Source: Okibacterium fritillariae
Lineage (GTDB): Bacteria > Actinomycetota > Actinomycetes > Actinomycetales > Microbacteriaceae
Direction of reading: 5' to 3'
NCBI RefSeq assembly: GCF_900167575.1
Contig: NZ_FUZP01000001.1
Span: forward strand, 186,001-250,000
Length of the DNA stretch: 64,000 nt
Part shown: positions 1 through 6,614 of the stretch, in pieces
How positions within the stretch are numbered: position 1 is the first letter of the stretch
Layout of the letters: the number at the start of each line of letters is the position of its first letter
The notes under the pieces: generated by a model
What the model was told of the DNA's origin: nothing
Databases searched by the model: none
What the model saw: only the letters and a program-made list of their open reading frames with translations
Made by a program: the position numbers and the translations under genes

Positions 1-1
1 C

Positions 2-517
2 GACACGACGCACACCCTCGCACCGCTCGGGTTCACGGTCGACGAAGCGCTCGCCGTGATGGTTGCCCTGGGCACCCTGGCCGAGAGCCCTTTTCGTGAT
101 TCGGCGACGTCGGCTCTGCGCAAGATCGTCGCCGTCACAGACGATCGCAGTTTGAGGGAAACGGCCGACCTCGCTTCGCGCATCCATCTGCTCGGCGACG
201 AGAAGCCGGCTGAAGCGCCCAGCGGTCTCGCCGCAGCCTTGCACACGGGGCAGGTTCTTCGCATCTCATACACCGACCGGGATGGCGGCACCACCGAGCG
301 CGATGTCGAACCGATGGGTTTCGTCGGCAAAGGTGACAACTGGTACCTGATCGCATGGTGTCGGCTGCGCGATGGTCTTCGCGCATTCCGGGGCGACCGG
401 ATCGCCGACGCCGAGCCTCTGACTGAGCGGGCACCGCGTCGAACCCTGCGGGCGGAGGATCTCGGCATCGTCGAGGGGCGGCTCCGAGCGATCGGGCCGG
501 GCCAGGATCCAGCCTAA
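2..517 (+). CDS. WYL-domain transcriptional regulator, C-terminal part
   Basis: The reading frame is open from the window edge, so the gene lacks its 5' end (the HTH domain). The visible part has the helical linker seen in YafY-type regulators (GFTVDEALAVMVALGTLAES) followed by a WYL domain (ISYTDRDGG, WYLIAWCRLRDGLRAFRGDRI). WYL domains sense a ligand and control an upstream DNA-binding HTH. The GTG and ATG at 56-61 are internal and should not be taken as starts. The next gene, a VOC protein, lies 76 nt downstream on the same strand and could be a target, but this is only suggested by position. Confidence 0.85.
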   Translation, partial: DTTHTLAPLGFTVDEALAVMVALGTLAESPFRDSATSALRKIVAVTDDRSLRETADLASRIHLLGDEKPAEAPSGLAAALHTGQVLRISYTDRDGGTTERDVEPMGFVGKGDNWYLIAWCRLRDGLRAFRGDRIADAEPLTERAPRRTLRAEDLGIVEGRLRAIGPGQDPA

Positions 518-593
518 ACACCGACACGACGTTGTCGCTCGGGGCCCGCACACTGATGAGGTCGGGCCGAATGGCGCGGCTGGAAGGATAATC

Positions 594-968
594 ATGGACC
601 TCGCATCGATCCGCATCATCACGCACGACGTCGACCGCCTCACCCGCTTCTACGAGGCGGTGACGGGAACCGCAGCCACGCGGCCTGCCCCGGTATTCGC
701 CGAACTTCGAACGACCTCGGGCACCGTGGCGATAGCCAGCACGGCGACGGTTGCCATGCTCGGCGACGCCGCGCCACGGCCGGCCAGCAACAACTCGATC
801 ATCATCGAATTCCTCGTTACGGATGTCGACGCCGAATTCGCACGCCTCGGCGACGCGCTCGACGACGTCGTTCTGCCACCGACAACGATGCCGTGGGGTA
901 ACAGGTCCACGCTCTTCCGCGATCCGGACGGCAACCTGGTCAACCTCTTCTCACGCCCGGCGCTGTGA
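594..968 (+). CDS. VOC family (glyoxalase/bleomycin-resistance-like) protein
   Basis: A 124-residue single-module VOC protein. It shows an N-terminal strand with HDVDRLTRFYEAVTG, a central IIIEFLVTDVDAEFARL segment and the C-terminal FRDPDGNLVNLFSRP signature, in which the last acidic metal ligand of many members is not obvious. The length matches the family. An RBS (AAGGA) sits 7 nt before ATG 594. VOC proteins bind a metal and act as isomerases, dioxygenases or drug-binding proteins; the substrate cannot be told here. Confidence 0.85.
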   Translation: MDLASIRIITHDVDRLTRFYEAVTGTAATRPAPVFAELRTTSGTVAIASTATVAMLGDAAPRPASNNSIIIEFLVTDVDAEFARLGDALDDVVLPPTTMPWGNRSTLFRDPDGNLVNLFSRPAL

Positions 969-1003
969 CCGAATGGAGCCTCGTGCTGAGAGGGGTTCTC
1001 GAG

Positions 1004-2002
1004 TCAGCGGAATGCACGGCTGACCGCACCGCCCGTCTGGAACAGCGTGATCCACACGATGAACTTCTGAATGGGACGCAGGGGTAAAGCGACGAGCCTT
1101 CTCCACCCCGGGCGTCGCGACCATGACTTGGTGATCTTCACCTGCGTGCCGCCAGTCGTGGTCGCCAAGGTGAACTCCGTCAGAACAGCATTGCTGTGCG
1201 GGGCATCGGGGTAGGTGAAGCTCCACGCGATCCTCTCCGGTTGGTGCGCTGTGACGAGTTCGATGCCGCGGCGGCGGAACCCGGGCTTCACCTTCAGCGG
1301 CTTGCCATCCGGGCGGCTTGCGGGAGCAACGCCGTGCCACGCCGTGCCGGGTGTGACGTCCTGGGCTGCATCGTCGATGCAGCCGACACTCATCTCCCAA
1401 TCGGGGATGCGTGCCGGGTCCGCGAGCAACTTCCACACGTCGTCGATCGGCGCTGAAACGAATGCCTCGATCGACCCTGACGCCCGTCCCTTCACCTGTG
1501 TGGGCCTGGTCGCCGTTCTTTCGGCAGTCGCGTCGAACTGTTCGAGATGTTCGAGATGTTCGAGCACAGCCTGAGGTGTCGTGCCGAGGCGGTTGAGGAT
1601 GTCGGCGATCAGTCCGCTGGGCTCGGAGACGAGTTCTCGCAGCACGGCGGCGGCGTCGCCGTTCCTGTCTTTCTCGGCGGAGCGCGCGAAGAGGTAGGAG
1701 GCGCGTTTGCTCCACTCATATCCGTCGGTCTCGTGAAACACGATTCGTCCGGCCTCGGGGAATGAAGCCTCGATGCCGAGTGACGCCAGCTGGGCCGCAT
1801 GTGCTTCCTCGACGGCACGGCGGGCGCCTTCGATGTCGATGCCCATGCTGCGCAGTGAGGCTCCGGCGGGTTGATCGCTGATGACGAGGGCGAGGAACAG
1901 GTGCTCGAGGTCCGCTACGCGAAGCCCTGCTCGGGATGCTTCTTCCATAGCGGCGAGGGACAGAGATTGACTGGTCTGAGCGGCGCGAACGAACTTGCTC
2001 AT
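1004..2002 (-). CDS. Clp_N-domain / SRPBCC fusion protein
   Basis: A 332-residue protein. Residues 1-150 resemble the Clp ATPase N-terminal repeat domain (MSKFVRAAQTSQSLSLAAMEEA, LRVADLEHLFLALV), without any ATPase module. Residues 170-330 form an SRPBCC/polyketide-cyclase-type lipid-binding fold (SIEAFVSAPIDDVWKLLADPARIPDWE). The ATG overlaps the stop of the upstream HTH gene by 4 nt (ATGA), so the two are translationally coupled and probably work together. A role as ligand-sensing partner of the HTH protein is inferred; no enzyme activity is evident. Confidence 0.8.
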   Translation of the reverse strand: MSKFVRAAQTSQSLSLAAMEEASRAGLRVADLEHLFLALVISDQPAGASLRSMGIDIEGARRAVEEAHAAQLASLGIEASFPEAGRIVFHETDGYEWSKRASYLFARSAEKDRNGDAAAVLRELVSEPSGLIADILNRLGTTPQAVLEHLEHLEQFDATAERTATRPTQVKGRASGSIEAFVSAPIDDVWKLLADPARIPDWEMSVGCIDDAAQDVTPGTAWHGVAPASRPDGKPLKVKPGFRRRGIELVTAHQPERIAWSFTYPDAPHSNAVLTEFTLATTTGGTQVKITKSWSRRPGWRRLVALPLRPIQKFIVWITLFQTGGAVSRAFR

Positions 2003-2244
2003 GCGTTCCTCCTGGGGATCGGGATCGTGGGGTCGACTCGTTTGGAGTGCTTCTTATGGGCGGCCTGCCGCGTCACCCCGAGCGCGTCAGCGATGTCCTG
2101 CCAGGTCATCCCCGCCCGCAGTGCGGCCTCGACTTGCCGAAGCTCCAACGTGTCGGCCAGAACCCGCAGCGATGCCACGGCCCGCAATCCTGCTTTCGGG
2201 TCGCTGGTGTCGGCAGCCACCGACGCAATCTGTGAGGACTCCAT
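1999..2244 (-). CDS. Small helix-turn-helix regulator
   Basis: An 81-residue protein with one HTH (MTWQDIADALGVTRQAAHKK, residues 46-65), coupled to the downstream Clp_N/SRPBCC gene by a 4-nt overlap. The upstream region carries a -35 TTGACA and two 17-nt CAAC-N4-GTTG direct repeats, so autoregulation is likely. A partial copy of its 5' end and promoter lies at 12.1 kb. Function beyond DNA binding is unknown. Confidence 0.8.
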   Translation of the reverse strand: MESSQIASVAADTSDPKAGLRAVASLRVLADTLELRQVEAALRAGMTWQDIADALGVTRQAAHKKHSKRVDPTIPIPRRNA

Positions 2245-2246
2245 GC

Positions 2247-2291
2247 TGTCAACTTATGTTGCTAAGGACCGGTTTGTCAACCTGGGTTGCT
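2247..2291 (-). promoter_or_regulatory. Promoter and paired operator of the HTH-Clp_N operon
   Basis: Two 17-nt direct repeats at 2247-2263 and 2275-2291 match at 14 of 17 positions. Each contains a CAAC-N4-GTTG dyad, with 28 nt between their starts. The distal one includes the TTGACA -35 and the proximal one overlaps the expected -10/start region, a layout typical of autorepression. Both repeats are partly kept in the diverged copy at 12.18-12.21 kb. Confidence 0.6.
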
Positions 2292-2356
2292 CTGGGGTTG
2301 TCGGGCCGAGCCTCGACCGGAAGTACCCGCTCTCGATCCAACATGCGACGGAGTAG
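2290..2356 (+). pseudogene. 3' remnant of an XRE-membrane regulator gene
   Basis: This stretch encodes only VVGPSLDRKYPLSIQHATE and a stop, matching the C-terminus of the intact gene at 20265-20750 (VVGPRLDRKYPLSIQRATE). As there, a repeat-element copy (here decayed, 2374-2399) follows a short distance downstream. It marks the left edge of the accessory array and shows that a unit like the one at 19.1-20.8 kb was once here. Confidence 0.75.
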
Positions 2357-2373
2357 CGGCCGGCTGTGCCAAC

Positions 2374-2399
2374 ATCGATATGGGATGCTTCGCCACATC
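2374..2399 (+). repeat. Decayed copy of the array repeat
   Basis: The sequence keeps GATATGGGATGCTTCGCC, close to GATAGGGGATGCTTCACC of the good copies, but has lost the outer GTCC/GGAC ends. Its position just behind an XRE 3' remnant mirrors the intact copy at 20782. Confidence 0.5.
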
Positions 2400-2515
2400 G
2401 AACTGCTACACAAGACCGATGGCGGGTCGGAGGCGGCTCCATGGCGGCTCGCTGGCGGCCGATTGGCGGCCTAGTGACGTGGCGCTGACATGAAGGGCCA
2501 AGCAATGGTTGAACT

Positions 2516-3049
2516 ATGAATCAAACACGAATAATCGAACTCCGACAGGCCAAGGGGTGGACCCAAGAACGGCTCGCAAACGAGAGTGGCGTCGGCCTTC
2601 GGACCGTTCAAAGACTCGAGGCAGGGCAGGACGCGAGCCTGGAAACACTTTCCCTCGTCGCAGATGCCCTGATGGTTCCAGTGCGAAGTCTCTTCTCTAC
2701 GATCGATAGTGAAGACCTCAGTAACCGGGTCGACTCAATGCAAAGCCGCGTCGATGAACAGCAAGCGGCACGCGACCGGATCACAACTGCCTGGCGCTGG
2801 CTCTATGTCGGAATCGGCATTGTGCTGACTTTGCTCAGCTTCACATTTGCTCAGGGCTTTGTTCTGTTCCTGAGCTACTGGACCGGCGGCTATCTCATCC
2901 TGGCCGCAATACGGAGGATCTACCTCGAACCCCATCTGGACGCGAAGTATCCCCTGTCCCGACGCCAGGAAACACGACGAGAGCGACGTCAAAAGGCGCG
3001 AGGCGATGACTCGGCGCACGCTGAGACAATCCGCTCCACAGAGGACTGA
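2516..3049 (+). CDS. XRE-type HTH protein with C-terminal membrane helices
   Basis: A 177-residue protein. Residues 4-60 form an XRE HTH (IIELRQAKGWTQERLANESG, TVQRLEAGQDASLETLSLVA). After a short coiled linker come two hydrophobic helices (about residues 93-135) and a basic tail containing LDAKYPLSRR. It is a paralogue of the gene at 20265-20750. Membrane tethering of an XRE domain suggests a sensor whose DNA binding depends on the envelope or on a missing partner; this is inference. The anti-sigma/sigma pair follows on the same strand. Confidence 0.8.
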   Translation: MNQTRIIELRQAKGWTQERLANESGVGLRTVQRLEAGQDASLETLSLVADALMVPVRSLFSTIDSEDLSNRVDSMQSRVDEQQAARDRITTAWRWLYVGIGIVLTLLSFTFAQGFVLFLSYWTGGYLILAAIRRIYLEPHLDAKYPLSRRQETRRERRQKARGDDSAHAETIRSTED

Positions 3050-3157
3050 GGCCACCCAACAAAGCGGGGTTGCTTGTCGCGTTTTTCTTGGTCACTGAGA
3101 CGGTTTCGCTCGGGTTTGTCATGTTCTTGATGAGTGATCATGGTGAAGGGACCAGCG

Positions 3158-3775
3158 ATGAAAGAACGTGACATGTCCGACCTCGAGTCGGCAAACCCGG
3201 TCGCAGCCGACGGTGACGACAAGCTTCATGAGCTAGTGGGGCAGATGGCGCGTGCCGCTCGGCTCCAGGCCGGGGAGGAAAGGTCCGTGGAGGCGGCGAC
3301 CTGGTGGAAGCGGCCCCGTGCCCTTCTGCCGATCAGTGTCGTGAGCATCGTCGCGCTCACGGGCGGGGCGATACTCATCCCGCTCACCCTGTCGGTCAGC
3401 GGCGTGCAGGTCGAACCCGACGTCGAGATCCCAATCGTCTATACGACAGACACCGGCGTAGACGTGAGTTGTCGCGAACAGATCTTCTTCGGCGAACCGA
3501 GCGAACGCGACGAGGCGGATGTCCGCATCGCTGAATTCATGCGCACCCATGACTGGACGGGTATCGGCCAACGGATCTACGAAGACGCCCTCGCCACTCC
3601 GATCATCCCGGAACGCGACGGTGGCACGGAACCGGGTTTCGACCAAGCATCCTTCTCGGCCGCCGCGAGCCGGCTGATCGAGGCGGAAATCCCCGCCTCT
3701 CTCCGAGGGGCGGGGGAAGAAGAGGGCACGGTCTACAGTTCGGCGACAGATTGCACGGGAGAGCTGCACCGATGA
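3158..3775 (+). CDS. Single-pass membrane protein, probable anti-sigma factor (copy 1)
   Basis: A 205-residue protein. The cytoplasmic N-terminal part (about 60 residues) lacks the HxxxCxxC zinc motif of common anti-sigma factors. One membrane helix follows (about residues 55-78, LLPISVVSIVALTGGAIL), then an external domain with two cysteines (VSCREQ and ATDCTG). ATG 3158 is chosen because GAAGGGA lies 8 nt upstream; in-frame GTG/ATG codons from 3134 are less well placed. Its stop overlaps the start of the sigma gene (ATGA), and this coupling is the main reason for the anti-sigma call. The second copy at 21981-22598 differs by about two residues. Confidence 0.7.
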   Translation: MKERDMSDLESANPVAADGDDKLHELVGQMARAARLQAGEERSVEAATWWKRPRALLPISVVSIVALTGGAILIPLTLSVSGVQVEPDVEIPIVYTTDTGVDVSCREQIFFGEPSERDEADVRIAEFMRTHDWTGIGQRIYEDALATPIIPERDGGTEPGFDQASFSAAASRLIEAEIPASLRGAGEEEGTVYSSATDCTGELHR

Positions 3776-4395
3776 CTCGACCCGCCGCCCCAGACCCCGA
3801 CAGCTGGGCCGAAACGGTCATCATTACCAACGCCGACGACCTTCTTCGCTATTTTCGTCGTCGCGTCGATGAGCCGGAGGATGCCGCCGACCTTTTGGGG
3901 CGAACATTGCTCGCATTGTGGGAAAGCGCGCGAAAGGTGCCTGCGGCTGACGAGGCGGCACGGATGTGGTGCTTCGGGATCGCACGCAACCTGCTTCGCG
4001 AGCATTACCGGAGTGCAACGAAACGCACGTCGATTGCGAATGCTCTGCGGGATTGCCTTGCCGATTCTGCGTCAGTGGGCGAATCCGCGGACACGGTTCT
4101 CGACTCGGACCTGCAGGCACAGTCGGTGCGGCGAGCCGTTCGGCGACTTGATGAGCGCTCTCGGGAGCTCGTCATCCTGATCCATTGGGATGGTTTCAGC
4201 ATTGCGCAGGCGGCACGGCTTCTGTCGATGAATGCATCCACGGCGCGCACCCGATACGGCCGCGCGCTGCAGCGGCTCCGCAACGAGCTGGACGGCCTTT
4301 CCTTCGCGGACGACGCAGGCGACACACCGTTAGGAGGCGGCGGAGGCCACATTGATCGCCTCCACGCTCGATCCGCCGGCGTTACTGACCGATAG
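3772..4395 (+). CDS. ECF-type RNA polymerase sigma factor (copy 1)
   Basis: A 207-residue protein. Region 2 includes DEPEDAADLLGRTLLALWES and FGIARNLLREHYRS. Region 4 includes RRLDERSRELVILIHWDGFS and ASTARTRYGRALQRLRNEL. The start overlaps the stop of the membrane protein upstream, so the two are made together. The stop lies in ACCGATAGAACC, which resembles the left part of the array repeat. The partner copy at 22595-23218 has about three substitutions. Which promoters it serves is unknown. Confidence 0.9.
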   Translation: MTRPAAPDPDSWAETVIITNADDLLRYFRRRVDEPEDAADLLGRTLLALWESARKVPAADEAARMWCFGIARNLLREHYRSATKRTSIANALRDCLADSASVGESADTVLDSDLQAQSVRRAVRRLDERSRELVILIHWDGFSIAQAARLLSMNASTARTRYGRALQRLRNELDGLSFADDAGDTPLGGGGGHIDRLHARSAGVTDR

Positions 4396-4416
4396 AACCA
4401 ACGAAAAATCAGATGT

Positions 4417-4458
4417 CCCCGATAGGGGATGCTTCACCGGACGCCCGGAGCGTGAAAC
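4417..4458 (+). repeat. Array repeat, long form
   Basis: CCCC replaces the usual GTCC, then GATAGGGGATGCTTCACCGG, with CGTGAAAC ending exactly at position 42. It lies 21 nt after the sigma stop and before a minus-strand hydrolase gene. Confidence 0.9.
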
Positions 4459-4532
4459 ACCCGGATGTCCGGCTCAGACCCGCTCACCCGCCAGTAGTTA
4501 CCGGTATGTGTCGGGGTGTGTGATCCGGCGTA

Positions 4533-5477
4533 TTACTTGCTGTCGGCGCGACCAATCGGCTCGACGCTGCTGTCGAAAGCCGTGCGGGCTGCGGACCAGC
4601 TGTTCTCGTCGACATGCAGAGCGGACTGAAGGTAGGCGGTAGTCATCCGCTGGATGACGGCGACCCGCTCAGGGTTCTCGTCGGTGGTCTCGGCCACTTC
4701 GTACCCGACGATCCCGCCCAGGGCGTGTTCCGCGCCATAGAAGGTGAGGAGGTCGGTGGCGCCGGGGCTGTACGTGTACGCGTCGGTGAACCAGTCGGGT
4801 CCGCGGCTAGACATCTTGGACTGGTCGTGGTCGCCTGCGATGACGAGGGTGGGTGTCGTGAGCTCCTGGAAAGAGGGACGCATGAACGGGAAATTCGCTC
4901 GCGCGAACGGGTGAAGGTCATCGCCGCCGATACCTGTAGCGGCCAACAGGATGCCCGCAGTGACACGGCTGTCGGACAGGTCCTCGCCGACCTGACCTGC
5001 TTCGGTGAAGATTCGGGCGCCCAGGAGAGACTGTGCCGTTTGTCCGCCCCAGGAGTGACCGGTCGCAGCGATTCTGCTGCGGTCGATGCGTCCAGCAAGC
5101 GCGGGGATGGCATCCTCGACGGTGTCGAGTTGGTCGAGGATTCGTGTGAGGTCTGCGATCCGCTCGGTCCAGATCGTCGGGAACACCGGAGAGTCGAACC
5201 CGAAGCCGTTTCGGCGCGAGTCGAGGTGGGTGGGCTGAATCACGACAAATCCTCGCGAGGCCCAGAACGCGGTGAGCGGGGCATACCCGTCGAGATTCCA
5301 GCCGTTGCCATGCGAGAACAGCACCACCGGGAGGTTCGTGCCGGTCGTCGGCGCGGATACACGCACCTCGAGTGGGACAGTCCGGTCGGGCGCCGACAGG
5401 GTGACGGGGGCGGCGGAGACCACCGGCGCGCCCGTTCCGACGATGTCGTCTAGAGCGTCAATGAGAAGCGAGGTCAT
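4533..5477 (-). CDS. Alpha/beta hydrolase (chlorophyllase/PAF-acetylhydrolase-like)
   Basis: A 314-residue hydrolase with an oxyanion segment (PVVLFSHGNGWNLDGY), the nucleophile elbow GHSWGG, a late acidic residue (LVIAGDHDQSK) and a catalytic His in GAEHALGG. There is no clear signal peptide, so it is probably cytoplasmic. ATG 5477 has AAGGA 7 nt upstream; an upstream in-frame codon at 5507 is less likely. It is divergent from a TetR gene across a long palindrome, so the TetR protein very likely controls it. The substrate is probably an ester. Confidence 0.85.
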   Translation of the reverse strand: MTSLLIDALDDIVGTGAPVVSAAPVTLSAPDRTVPLEVRVSAPTTGTNLPVVLFSHGNGWNLDGYAPLTAFWASRGFVVIQPTHLDSRRNGFGFDSPVFPTIWTERIADLTRILDQLDTVEDAIPALAGRIDRSRIAATGHSWGGQTAQSLLGARIFTEAGQVGEDLSDSRVTAGILLAATGIGGDDLHPFARANFPFMRPSFQELTTPTLVIAGDHDQSKMSSRGPDWFTDAYTYSPGATDLLTFYGAEHALGGIVGYEVAETTDENPERVAVIQRMTTAYLQSALHVDENSWSAARTAFDSSVEPIGRADSK

Positions 5478-5517
5478 AGCAATTCCTTTTCGAAGTGCGC
5501 TCTGCAATACTTGTTAT

Positions 5518-5555
5518 CGGAGCGTTGTTCCGTAACGTTACGGAACGGTGCTCCG
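5518..5555. promoter_or_regulatory. TetR-type operator between divergent genes
   Basis: A perfect 20-bp palindrome, GTTCCGTAACGTTACGGAAC (5527-5546), is flanked by a further CGGAGC/GCTCCG pair, giving a 38-bp near-perfect dyad. It lies between the hydrolase start (5477) and the TetR start (5595), where a TetR dimer pair would repress both. Confidence 0.8.
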
Positions 5556-5594
5556 AAACGCAAGCTTGTGTTAGAAAATGAAGAGGGCGGGCAG

Positions 5595-6221
5595 ATGTCA
5601 GAGGTACACAGCGACGAATCGCATTCTGCACAGACCCAGCACGTTGGCCGCCCTCGTCGAAGCCAGCAAGCACTCCTTGACGCTGCGGCAGCGGTGTTCG
5701 TGACCTCTGGTGTCGAGGCGCCTGTGCGTGAGATTGCAGCGAAGGCCGGCGTCGGTGTGGGAACGATCTACCGTCATTTCCCGACGCGTTCAGAGCTTGT
5801 GGTGGCGGTCTATCGGCATCAGGTTGAGGCGTGTGCAGACGCCGGCCCGCGGCTCCTCGCCGAGCGCCCGACGCCCGAAGAGGCCCTGCGCGCATGGGTA
5901 GCTCTCTTTGTCGAGTTCCTCGTCACTAAACATGGGCTCGCTGGCGCGCTGCAGGGAGACAGCGCCGGCTCCGACGCGCTTCATACCTACTTCGTTGGCC
6001 GTCTCGTCCCGGTGTGCGGCGAGCTTCTCGAAGCGGCGCTCCAAGCCGTGGGTTCCGCTCCGCACGTCGATGCCTACAACGTTCTCAAGGGCATCGGGAA
6101 TCTTTGCGTTGGTGCTGCAAACGACGCGCGGTACGACGCTTCTGGTCTCGTTCAATTGCTCATCTCGGGCGTGCTCTCGGGGCAGCCCCGCGGTATTACC
6201 ATCGGAGGGTGTTCAACGTAG
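5595..6221 (+). CDS. TetR family regulator
   Basis: A 208-residue protein with an N-terminal HTH (RRSQQALLDAAAAVFVTSG, VREIAAKAGVGVGTIYRHFP) and a C-terminal ligand/dimer domain with ALRAWVALFVEFLVTKHGLA. ATG 5595 follows a GAGGGCGG stretch; the longer frame from 5511 would cross the operator. It probably represses itself and the divergent hydrolase. Confidence 0.9.
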   Translation: MSEVHSDESHSAQTQHVGRPRRSQQALLDAAAAVFVTSGVEAPVREIAAKAGVGVGTIYRHFPTRSELVVAVYRHQVEACADAGPRLLAERPTPEEALRAWVALFVEFLVTKHGLAGALQGDSAGSDALHTYFVGRLVPVCGELLEAALQAVGSAPHVDAYNVLKGIGNLCVGAANDARYDASGLVQLLISGVLSGQPRGITIGGCST

Positions 6222-6451
6222 GTCAGCGCACCGCCGTAGAGGGCGCATTCGCTCTCGCCGGCTACGAAGGGGCGATTCGAACGCTGCCCGTCACCAGTGA
6301 GGACGAACGCATATTCGTGCTCGGGCGAGACGACTTGGGACGGCTTCGCGACATCCGGACGCTGGAGCAGATCGTTGGCCAACTCCTCGGGCGCAAGGTC
6401 GCAATCATCGATGTGGGACCCGATTCCCCTGCATCTGTCCCGTTCACGTAG
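6209..6451 (+). CDS. Small protein of unknown function
   Basis: An 80-residue reading frame (GTG start) overlaps the TetR 3' end by 13 nt and stops one base before the next repeat copy. The product contains EGAFALAGYEGAIRTLPVTS and LLGRKVAIIDVGPDSP. The start is uncertain: GGAGG touches the GTG with no spacing. I do not recognise the family. Its position (last frame before a repeat) and its ordinary codon use speak for a real gene. Confidence 0.45.
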   Translation: MFNVGQRTAVEGAFALAGYEGAIRTLPVTSEDERIFVLGRDDLGRLRDIRTLEQIVGQLLGRKVAIIDVGPDSPASVPFT

Positions 6452-6452
6452 T

Positions 6453-6478
6453 GCCCGGTAGCGGATGCTTGGCCGGGC
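6453..6478 (+). repeat. Array repeat, diverged short form
   Basis: GCCCGGTAGCGGATGCTTGG followed by CCGGGC. The outer ends remain complementary (GCCCGG/CCGGGC). A weak GTGAT replaces the distal CGTGAAAC arm. Confidence 0.7.
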
Positions 6479-6614
6479 GCGACCTCCTGTGATTACTTTG
6501 TGGCCCATCGATGGCACCCGCGCCGGGCGGTACCCGTGTTGTTCAGGCGCGGTGACGCTCGTTCGGGGGTCTCGTTCTGGTGCGGCGAGGAAAACAAACC
6601 TGTCAGTATGAATT

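Larger units (their letters stand above)
3094..4401 (+). repeat. 1.3-kb duplicated block, copy 1
   Basis: This stretch is nearly identical to 21917-23224 at a constant offset of 18823 nt, with only scattered substitutions. It covers the anti-sigma-like and sigma genes and stops within a few bases of the sigma stop codon. Each copy is followed about 20 nt later by an array repeat. Confidence 0.95.

Noticed and set aside
4614-5453. Plus-strand frame of 279 codons opposite the hydrolase
   Set aside because: The hydrolase on the minus strand has clear catalytic motifs; this frame has none.
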